Positions 56,031-64,000 of a DNA stretch of 64,000 nucleotides are shown in pieces (position 1 is the first letter of the stretch; each line of letters starts with the position of its first letter). The DNA is taken from positions 682,001 to 746,000 of the forward strand of contig NC_003552.1 of assembly GCF_000007345.1 (NCBI RefSeq). The letters are read 5' to 3'. The notes beneath the pieces were generated by a model. That model was not told the DNA's origin. It worked only from the letters and a program-made list of their open reading frames with translations, and did no database searches. Source of the DNA: Methanosarcina acetivorans C2A. Its GTDB lineage: Archaea; Halobacteriota; Methanosarcinia; Methanosarcinales; Methanosarcinaceae. Made by a program: the position numbers and the translations under genes.

Positions 56031-57992
56031 GCAGATGGAAAGAATCCAGATTTTTTGTCAGCAAACACACTGAAAGGGGATAAGGTTGTCAATAGAGCAG
56101 GAGAGGATATTGGGAAGATTGAAGAACTAATGATTGACCTCCAGGACGGTAGAGTCGGATATGCTGTACTTTCGTTTGGGGGATTCCTGGGTATGAGCGA
56201 TAAATTCTTTGCTATTCCCTGGCAGGCCCTCCAACTGAGAGTGCATGAGCATGCTTTCTTACTCGATATTCCTAAAGAAACTCTTGAAAATGCAGAGGGT
56301 TTCGACAAAGATAACTGGCCTCTAACCACCCGGGAGGGACTCTCCAGAACCTACACTTACTATGGATGCCAGCCATACTGGCAGCCTGGAGTGACAGGAA
56401 AAACTGGAAGAGTTCCGGGGAAGGTGGAACCGGAAAGGGAAGCGCGGATGGAAAGCACGGCAGCTAGCGAGGGTCCCGAATTTTTGTCAGCGAGTACGAT
56501 AAAAGGGGACAAGATTATCAGTAGCACCGGGGAGGATATTGGGAAGATTGACGAATTGATGATTGATCTCGAAAATGGTAGAGTTGCATATGCTGCAGTC
56601 TCCCATGGCGGGTACCTGGGTGTAGGAAGCAAATTCTTTGCTATTCCCTGGCAGGCTCTCCAACTGAAAGTGCACGAGCATGCTTTTGTTCTTGATATTT
56701 CTAAAGAGACTCTTGACAAGGAAGAAGGCTTTGATAAGGACAATTGGCCTCTAACTCGTGAGAGGCTCTCCAGAACCTACACCAACTATGGATACCAGCC
56801 TTACTGGCAGATCGTAGCTGCAGAACAACCAGAAGTTTCTACAGGAAAGATCAGGCAAGCTGGAGTTTCGGCAGGAGTCATTAGAGGGACAGAAACAGAG
56901 AGGACTGATGTAGTAGAAACTGATGAAGAGATAAGGGTGCGTCAGGAAAGGGAAAGACTGGAAGGACTAAGAGGCACGCAGGAAGAGAAGTTATCGCAGC
57001 TAGAGAAACAGCAGATGGAAAAAGAGAAGCAAGCAAAGGCTGAGAGAGAAAGACTGGCTCAGCTGGAAAGAGAACGTATTGAGGCAGAAAGGCAGGCAGA
57101 GGCCGAGAGAAAAAGACTGGCTCAACTGGAAAGCGAGCTGCAGGAAGCAAGAAGGCAGGAAGAGACCGAACGAGTGACCAGGCTAGAGAAAGAACTGAAG
57201 GAAGTACAGGCACAGGAAGAGATTCGCAGGGAGAGGCTGGTCCAACTGGAAAGAGAATGTACGGAGGCGAGAAGACAGGCAGAGGTGGAAAGAGAAGGGC
57301 TAGCTCAACTGGAAAGTGAGAGAACCGAAGTGGAGAGGCGGGCAGAAGTCGAGAGAGAGAGGCTGGCTCAATTGGAAAGAGAGAGAACTGAAGTGGAGAG
57401 GCGGGTGGAGGCTGCCGGTAAAGAGATCCCGGACTTTTTGTCAGCAAACACGATAAAAACAGACAGGGTTGTCAATACAGCTGGAGAAGACCTCGGAAGG
57501 ATTGATGAATTAATGATTGATCTCGATAACGGTAGGGTAGCGTATGCAGTCCTTTCTTTTGGCGGATTCCTGGGTATGAGCGATAAGCTGTTTGCTATTC
57601 CCTGGAATTTCCTTACATACAGAGCGCACGAACATGCTTTTACCCTTGATATTCCCAGGGACGTCCTGGAAAGTGCAGAAGGCTTTGACAAGGATACCTG
57701 GCCTCTGACTCGTGAAGAACTCTCCGGGGCCTACACTTACTACGGGTACCAGCCCTACTGGCATAGAGAAATGGCGGAACGAGCCGGAATGCCCGGGGGG
57801 GCGGAATCGGAAATGATGACCCGGGCAGAAAGAAAGAGGCACGAACAACTAAAAACCGCAGAAGAGATAATGGCGCAGCAGGATAAAGAAAGAATAGAAA
57901 AGCAGGAAGCAACAGAGACAGACAAAGAGAAAAAAGAGAGGTTAGAAAGAGAACGCATGGTCGCAGAAAGGCGGGAACACAAATATCAGTAA
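56028..57992 (+). CDS. Three-barrel PRC protein with a long coiled coil
   Basis: A 654-residue protein. PRC barrels lie at about 7-80 (FLSANTLKGDKVVNRAGED), 148-225 (FLSASTIKGDKIISSTGED) and 468-545 (FLSANTIKTDRVVNTAGED). Between the second and third, about residues 300-460, is a charged coiled coil of repeats RLAQLERERTEVERRAE and variants. A shorter charged tail (EKKERLERERMVAERREHKYQ) ends the protein. No signal peptide or membrane helix is seen, so it is probably a cytoplasmic scaffold or filament-like protein. ATG 56028 has GGGAG 8 nt upstream. Confidence 0.78.
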   Translation: MADGKNPDFLSANTLKGDKVVNRAGEDIGKIEELMIDLQDGRVGYAVLSFGGFLGMSDKFFAIPWQALQLRVHEHAFLLDIPKETLENAEGFDKDNWPLTTREGLSRTYTYYGCQPYWQPGVTGKTGRVPGKVEPEREARMESTAASEGPEFLSASTIKGDKIISSTGEDIGKIDELMIDLENGRVAYAAVSHGGYLGVGSKFFAIPWQALQLKVHEHAFVLDISKETLDKEEGFDKDNWPLTRERLSRTYTNYGYQPYWQIVAAEQPEVSTGKIRQAGVSAGVIRGTETERTDVVETDEEIRVRQERERLEGLRGTQEEKLSQLEKQQMEKEKQAKAERERLAQLERERIEAERQAEAERKRLAQLESELQEARRQEETERVTRLEKELKEVQAQEEIRRERLVQLERECTEARRQAEVEREGLAQLESERTEVERRAEVERERLAQLERERTEVERRVEAAGKEIPDFLSANTIKTDRVVNTAGEDLGRIDELMIDLDNGRVAYAVLSFGGFLGMSDKLFAIPWNFLTYRAHEHAFTLDIPRDVLESAEGFDKDTWPLTREELSGAYTYYGYQPYWHREMAERAGMPGGAESEMMTRAERKRHEQLKTAEEIMAQQDKERIEKQEATETDKEKKERLERERMVAERREHKYQ

Positions 57993-58028
57993 TTGATACA
58001 TCGGGGAGTACCATATGTCTCTCTGAGT

Positions 58029-59168
58029 TTATATTCTGCGTATCAAATTCTCAGTCCCTGTTAAAAGCCGTGCAAGCAGGGACTTTTTTATCTCCACCGC
58101 ATCGTTAGGGCAGAGTTCCCGGCAGCAGTAGCACAGGATGCATTTTTCCGGATTGATCCTGTAAGTTCCGTTTTTTTGCCGTTCCACCGCCTTGGGGGAA
58201 CAGTTCAAATAGCAGGTTCCGCATTGAGTGCATTTTCTCTGGTTGATTCTGGGATAAATTGTATAATATTTGCCGAGGCTGCGCTTAAGAAAAGCAGGGG
58301 TTGTACTGACCCCTCCGCTTGATGGCTTGAATTTTGTTTTGACTTCTTTTAATGGCTTTCCTGCCACCACAGGGCACTGGTTTCCGAAACCTTTCTTCAG
58401 GGCTCCTGCTGTAGTGGGGATTTTGATAGGGTCAAAGCCAATCATTTCCGCTGCAACAATATCCAGGGAAACACAGTCCCTGCTTGCCAGAATTACCCCC
58501 GAGTTTACAGGAATTCCGTGGGAAGGCCCGTTTCCTTCCATGCCCCAGATCCCGTCCATGACCGAAAAAGAGGGTTTGACAACAGAGTAAACATCGGCAA
58601 CGGCTTCGCCAAAAAGTTCCCTTTTTCCGAGGAGGTGCATTTCTTTTCGGCATTTCAGGGGCAGGGCTCCGAAGAAATTCTTGACCGCACCCGTGTAATA
58701 CGTAAGTTCATGGGTTTTCAGTTTCGGAAGGGATATTACGACATCGGCCTCAAGAACAGGGTTTGCAATATATAATTTCCGGAACTGAAGCGGCTCCGGG
58801 ACTTCTACCAGGGTAAAGCCTGCAGTTTCAAAATTCACTACCTTTGCTCCGGCTTTTCGGGCAGCCTCTTCTATACCCGAAGTCTTCAGGGCTATTGCCG
58901 TAGCCCCGGGTTTTGATATGCCTGCTCCGTCTCCAACTACCGGTTCCCCTCCTGCGGAGAGCACGAATTCACACATTGCTGCTACAACCGAAGGATGGGT
59001 GGTTGTGGCAGCTTCCGGAGGGCTGGCTGTAAGGATGTTTGGCTTGAGAAGTACGCTGTTTCCGGGCTCAATTATGTCTTCAATGCCTCCCAGAAGATCA
59101 AGAGCTTTAGCTATTGCTTCTTTAGTATCCGAATAATCAGGGCAGGAAACTATGGAGACTTTGTTCAT
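58029..59168 (-). CDS. DUF362 protein with C-terminal 2[4Fe-4S] ferredoxin domain
   Basis: A 379-residue protein. The DUF362 core includes VLLKPNILTASPPEAATTTHP (about 40-60), DGAGISKPGATAI, SLPKLKTHELTYYTGAVKNFFG (about 149-170) and VMDGIWGMEGNGPSHG. The C-terminus carries two clusters: CTQCGTCYLNCSPKA and CILCYCCRELCPNDAV. The role is presumably redox-linked but unknown. It overlaps no neighbour and lies between the PRC-barrel genes and a winged-helix gene on its own strand. Confidence 0.88.
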   Translation of the reverse strand: MNKVSIVSCPDYSDTKEAIAKALDLLGGIEDIIEPGNSVLLKPNILTASPPEAATTTHPSVVAAMCEFVLSAGGEPVVGDGAGISKPGATAIALKTSGIEEAARKAGAKVVNFETAGFTLVEVPEPLQFRKLYIANPVLEADVVISLPKLKTHELTYYTGAVKNFFGALPLKCRKEMHLLGKRELFGEAVADVYSVVKPSFSVMDGIWGMEGNGPSHGIPVNSGVILASRDCVSLDIVAAEMIGFDPIKIPTTAGALKKGFGNQCPVVAGKPLKEVKTKFKPSSGGVSTTPAFLKRSLGKYYTIYPRINQRKCTQCGTCYLNCSPKAVERQKNGTYRINPEKCILCYCCRELCPNDAVEIKKSLLARLLTGTENLIRRI

Positions 59169-59261
59169 TGCTAAAAAATAAATGGAAATAATTATTGAAT
59201 TCTTTTCCGGTTCCAGTTTCTTCTCAATTTCTCGGTTTTCGGATCTCTCTTTATAAAGGGT

Positions 59262-59669
59262 TTATCTGTTTTTCAGGCCCATTATTGAGTCGATTTCTTC
59301 AGCTATACTTTCCAGTTCGTCGAGTATCCTTTCCGAGTCCTTCCGCATCTCCTTCACTGCAGCTTTCAGGCTGCCTCCTCTCAGGTAAATCAGACGTTTT
59401 TTTCTGTAAAGGAGCCCGGAGTCATTGAGGTTCCGGAGATGATGGTTGACCCTTGAGATTTTCATATCAAGGTCTTCAGCCAGAGCTTCCGAGGAGCTGA
59501 CCCTCTCGTTTGAGAGCTTTTCAAGCAGGCTGAAGATTATCCTGTTGGCTGTGTTTTCGGTATCTCTGCCCGAAGAAAAGCCAAAACTGTCACAGAACCA
59601 AAACAGGTCTTCTTCAAGGCTCTTGATCTGGGGTTTTTCAATGTTTCTGAGGATAATCTGCTGAACCAT
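59262..59669 (-). CDS. ArsR-like winged-helix regulator
   Basis: A 135-residue protein with winged-helix core SSSEALAEDLDMKISRVNHHLRNLNDSGLL (about 58-87), wing YRKKRLIYLRGG and a C-terminal helix that probably dimerises (SERILDELESIAEEIDSIM). It faces groES across a 255-bp spacer, so it may control the chaperonin operon or the DUF362 gene; neither is shown. Confidence 0.75.
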   Translation of the reverse strand: MVQQIILRNIEKPQIKSLEEDLFWFCDSFGFSSGRDTENTANRIIFSLLEKLSNERVSSSEALAEDLDMKISRVNHHLRNLNDSGLLYRKKRLIYLRGGSLKAAVKEMRKDSERILDELESIAEEIDSIMGLKNR

Positions 59670-59786
59670 CTCTGTATTCTTTTAGAGATTCATGTATATA
59701 TAATTTATTTTGATTTGTCGATATCATATCGGTTTTTTTGAAATTATTCTTATTTTACTGATAAAATATCTCCTGTTCCCCGGTAA

Positions 59787-59816
59787 TTTTTAAATATAAG
59801 TTTTGCATTATATGCA
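59787..59816 (+). promoter_or_regulatory. groES-groEL promoter region with adjacent palindrome
   Basis: TTTTAAATATAAG (59787-59800 approx.) is a TATA-like element and GCATTATATGC (about 59805-59815) is a short palindrome just downstream. Together they could be the heat-shock promoter and an operator. The start of groES is about 110 nt further on. Confidence 0.45.
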
Positions 59817-59924
59817 GATAGTTGGGTGCTTAAAGCCCAATACATTCATCAATTCCCATGCTGACCTGTACCAGTGAATGTTCAGCTAATATTGAGGTCA
59901 CTTACATATAAGGAGGAACAAAGA

Positions 59925-60203
59925 GTGATTATCAGACCTATTGGCGAACGAGTTTTACTCAAACACCAGAAGAAAGAAGAAGTGACTAAAGGTGGGATCT
60001 ATATCCCGGAGTCTGCCCGGCAGGAGAAAAAAGAAGGAATCGTCATAGCTGTGGGGACTTTTGAAGATGGAAAGGAACTCCCCCTGAAAAAGGGAGATCA
60101 CGTAATTTACGGGGGATACCAGGCTGATGAGATTGAGATCGATGACGAAAAATACATTTTTGTCGATTTCAAGGATATCCTGGCAACCGTTGTTGAAGAA
60201 TGA
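59925..60203 (+). CDS. groES: Co-chaperonin GroES
   Basis: A 92-residue bacterial-type co-chaperonin, the lid of the group I chaperonin. I chose GTG 59925 (VIIRPIGERVLLKHQKKEE), which has AAGGAGGA at 59910-59916 and gives the family N-terminus; an upstream frame from 59874 adds 17 non-homologous residues. The mobile loop (EEVTKGGIYIPESARQEKKE) and roof region are present. It is 125 bp upstream of groEL. Confidence 0.95.
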   Translation: MIIRPIGERVLLKHQKKEEVTKGGIYIPESARQEKKEGIVIAVGTFEDGKELPLKKGDHVIYGGYQADEIEIDDEKYIFVDFKDILATVVEE

Positions 60204-60322
60204 TTTTGAATGAGGCCGCTTCTGAAAATACTACCTCAGATATCTCGCGGAGGTCAGGTAAACCCTGACCCGGATAAATCATGAATCAACTTAGTAAGAA
60301 TGTTTGATCGGAATTCAGGTGA

Positions 60323-61939
<1,617 letters not shown>

Positions 61940-61988
61940 TTGCAGTATTTTTTTCTCTCTTTTTTTCTTCTTTTCTTTTCTTTTCCTC

Positions 61989-62098
61989 TTCTCTTCTTTT
62001 AATTTTTATTTTCATTTTTCTCTTCTCTTCTTTTAATTTTTATTTTCATTTTTCTCTTCTCTTCTTTTAATTTTTATTTTCATTTTTCTCTTATTTTT
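61989..62098. repeat. 34-bp pyrimidine-rich tandem repeat, three copies
   Basis: AATTTTTATTTTCATTTTTC begins at 62001, 62035 and 62069 (34-bp period). It follows groEL and a long T/C tract (61945-62000), which is itself a likely transcription terminator. No gene in 61940-62361. Confidence 0.9.
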
Positions 62099-62373
62099 CT
62101 TTCTTTCCCTTCCTTTTCCTTTTTCCTGACTTCATTCTTCCTTTTCCCTAATCACCATAAGCCCCTTAACTTTCTCTTTTTCTCTGAAAAGAACTGAAAA
62201 CCTTTTTCTGTTATTAGCGCAATATGTTCGTAAAAACATAACTCTCAATATTTATATCTGTAGATCTGTAGTCGAACTGTTATACTTCCAATAATTATTC
62301 GTAATCATTCTATTCTCTCTTATCATCAGGTTCATTACTAAAAACGCCCCCTGTCAGAAAGGTGAAAGTAAAG

Positions 62374-63201
62374 ATGCTTGAAGTCTACTGTGATTCGTCC
62401 TATAATGAGGGTGAAGACTCCTACATCGGTTGTGTGGTGCTACGGGATGGTATGCAGCTCCACCAATCAACAACTAAAGTCCCGGGTCATCCTCAGAACA
62501 ATCTTGAATGTGAACTTTCGGCCCTTAACTTTGCCATCTCTCTTGTCAGGACTTTTTCAGCAGGCGATACCGAAATAGTCGTCTATAACGATTCGACCGA
62601 AGCCGTAAAAGCTTTCCAGGGAAGGGTGAAGCAGGTAGAAAAGGAGTTTTCGGGGTCCAGACTCAGCTTCGAGTATATTCCCCGGGAGAAAATGAACCAG
62701 GCAGCTGCAGACAGCCTCTCTAAAAAGTTTCCTGTTTTTTTCTCGAGCACGTCCACATCCGAGGTGGAGTCTTTTTCGAGGCGGGAAGACGTTCTTTTAG
62801 ATATTGCCCGGAATGGAAGCAACGTTTTTTATCTGGAAAAAGTTCCGGAAATGTCTACAAATAAAAAAACCTGCTATAGATTGATAGTTCGGACAATGGA
62901 AAAGATCCTTTCCGATGACATGATCTATCCGGTAAAAAAAGGAGGCCCTGGAACTCAGATAAAGGCTGCGGAACAGATTCGAAAAGACTTTTCAAACCCT
63001 GAAGTTCTTTCTTTTCTGAAATCAAAAGGTGTCAGGCTTGAAAACTCTTACTTCCTGCTCACGGACGAGACCTGGGGGCTTCGGGGTACGGACAGTCAGG
63101 CTTACTCCATTCTGCCCTCTTCCATTCCCCACAGGGTCATATGTGATGAAGTGGACAGGTCAGCCCAGAACCTTTTCAGAAGAGCCGAACGTTTCAGGTA
63201 A
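62374..63201 (+). CDS. RNase H-like domain protein
   Basis: A 275-residue protein. The N-terminal RNase H fold keeps the acidic catalytic set: Asp in LEVYCDSSYNE, Glu in NNLECELSALNFA, Asp in VVYNDSTEAVKAF and Asp in NQAAADSLSKK. A C-terminal domain of about 130 residues (FYLEKVPEMSTNKKTCYRLI, then GTQIKAAEQIRKDFSNPEVL) has no obvious family. ATG 62374 is preferred over GTG 62362 because AAGGTGA lies 9 nt upstream. The predicted substrate is RNA in RNA/DNA hybrids, but the second domain is unexplained. Confidence 0.78.
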   Translation: MLEVYCDSSYNEGEDSYIGCVVLRDGMQLHQSTTKVPGHPQNNLECELSALNFAISLVRTFSAGDTEIVVYNDSTEAVKAFQGRVKQVEKEFSGSRLSFEYIPREKMNQAAADSLSKKFPVFFSSTSTSEVESFSRREDVLLDIARNGSNVFYLEKVPEMSTNKKTCYRLIVRTMEKILSDDMIYPVKKGGPGTQIKAAEQIRKDFSNPEVLSFLKSKGVRLENSYFLLTDETWGLRGTDSQAYSILPSSIPHRVICDEVDRSAQNLFRRAERFR

Positions 63202-63332
63202 TTATCCTACTCCGAAAACCCATTTCTTATAGCCCCTCTCTCCGGAATCCAACACCGGCGTTGTAAAAGTTGAAGTATTCCCTTTATATGTGTTATACAA
63301 CCCTTAAACCCAAATTTAACTTCTGAGAATCC

Positions 63333-64000
63333 ATGAAATCCATAGATTACAAAACACAGATTTTACTAGCAGTTTTCATAAGCTCTCTGCTCCTCGGAAA
63401 TCTCCTTGGGAGTAAGCTAATTGAGATCTTCGGAATTGTAACCTCTGTCGGCTTATTCGGATATCCGGTTACTTTTCTTATTACGGATATAGTAGAAGAG
63501 GTTAGAGGAAAAGAAATAACAAAGATCTTCGTACATGCAGGCTTACTTTCACTCTTCATTGCCGTACTTTTCGTATTTGTAAGTACGGGCTTCCCCTCCT
63601 CTTCTCTGTATCCTCATAGTGAGGCTTATAATAGTGTTTTCTCAAACTCTCTGCGGATTATCCTGGCAAGTATGACCGCTTTTGTTATAAGCCAGTACCA
63701 TGACCTCTGGGCTTTTAATTTCTGGAGGCAGAAGACAAATGGCAGATGCCTCTGGTTTAGGAACAATCTTTCAACAATTGTTTCCCAGCTGATTGACTCT
63801 ATTGTTTTCACGTTTATCGCTTTCTATCACGCCACTCCCGAGCTTGGGGCAGTCCAGATTTTTTATATGATCGTGCCTCTCTGGGTCCTTAAAGTGGGTT
63901 TTGCTCTCCTTGATACTCCATTTGTATATCTTGGAGTCCGGTGGCTTGCTCCTGAAAGTATGGACGATGTCACCTATCTTGGAGAAAGCCTGGAGACAGG
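63333..64000 (+). CDS. VUT-family membrane transporter (YhhQ/queuosine-precursor type), 3'-truncated
   Basis: The frame runs off the window end after about 222 residues. It is a polytopic membrane protein: TQILLAVFISSLLLGNLLGS (helix 1), IFGIVTSVGLFGYPVTFLIT (helix 2) then DIVEEVRGKE, characteristic of the VUT/YhhQ family, and further helices with ISQYHDLWAFNFWRQKT and NNLSTIVSQLIDSIVF. Family members move queuosine or archaeosine precursors. ATG 63333 is the only plausible start; it has TCTGAGAATCC before it. Confidence 0.85.
   Translation, partial: MKSIDYKTQILLAVFISSLLLGNLLGSKLIEIFGIVTSVGLFGYPVTFLITDIVEEVRGKEITKIFVHAGLLSLFIAVLFVFVSTGFPSSSLYPHSEAYNSVFSNSLRIILASMTAFVISQYHDLWAFNFWRQKTNGRCLWFRNNLSTIVSQLIDSIVFTFIAFYHATPELGAVQIFYMIVPLWVLKVGFALLDTPFVYLGVRWLAPESMDDVTYLGESLET

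Overview
The window reads as chromosomal DNA of a methanogenic archaeon, almost certainly a Methanosarcina species (species not resolved). The support is the archaeal information-processing set (TFB, Gar1, RNA polymerase N and K, archaeal L18e/L13/S9/S2, RPA with its associated protein, aRNase J, Trm5b), the archaeal mevalonate-route cluster, a bacterial-type GroES/GroEL, MASE3-type sensor kinases, short archaeal TATA boxes and repeat-rich AT-rich intergenic spacers. It starts inside hemB and ends inside a VUT-family transporter gene.

Layout. 1-8.2 kb: tetrapyrrole and pyrimidine genes (hemB, hemL, hemC, pyrD, pyrK), then an FAH-family enzyme and a small winged-helix protein; an intact IS481-family insertion sequence with a 15-bp target duplication separates hemB from hemL. 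8.6-16.8 kb: gltX, a NosD-like surface protein (minus strand), RPA plus RPA-associated protein, serA and a DUF2240 protein. 16.9-18.5 kb: a pyruvate/indolepyruvate decarboxylase-like gene that looks acquired. 19.3-22.8 kb: rpl18e-rpl13-rps9-rpoN-tRNA-Pro-rpoK-rps2-MEMO. 23-29.7 kb: isoprenoid genes mvk, ipk and idi2, then RNase J and a prenyl diphosphate synthase. 30.1-37.1 kb: ppdK (minus), gar1, tfb, a LysE exporter, a small membrane protein and trm5b.

Accessory segment. An intact tRNA-Thr(CGU) at 37.5 kb and a decayed copy of the same tRNA with its downstream flank at 41.8 kb bracket about 4.2 kb. The segment holds a 130-bp MITE, a beta-hydroxyacid dehydrogenase, a GC-rich MFS exporter with a C-terminal ABM-like domain, and a frameshifted cysteine-rich gene. 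A 60-bp element lies upstream of both main genes.

41.9-64 kb: peroxiredoxin, CDF metal transporter, an alpha/beta hydrolase next to a phosphoribosyltransferase, two tandem MASE3-PAS-HisKA_2 kinases, a lipoprotein, a FilR1-type regulator, an HNH-like zinc protein, a DnaJ-type zinc-finger protein, two PRC-barrel proteins (one with a long coiled coil), a DUF362-ferredoxin protein, a winged-helix regulator, groES-groEL, an RNase H-like protein and the VUT transporter.

The most unusual signals are: (i) three genes (hydrolase and both kinases) whose conserved N-termini lie upstream of any ATG/GTG/TTG start but which each have a G-rich Shine-Dalgarno-like stretch 7-8 nt before an in-frame ATA; (ii) the tRNA-bracketed accessory segment; (iii) the PRC-barrel/coiled-coil pair with duplicated promoters; and (iv) about a dozen unrelated short tandem-repeat arrays confined to intergenic DNA.
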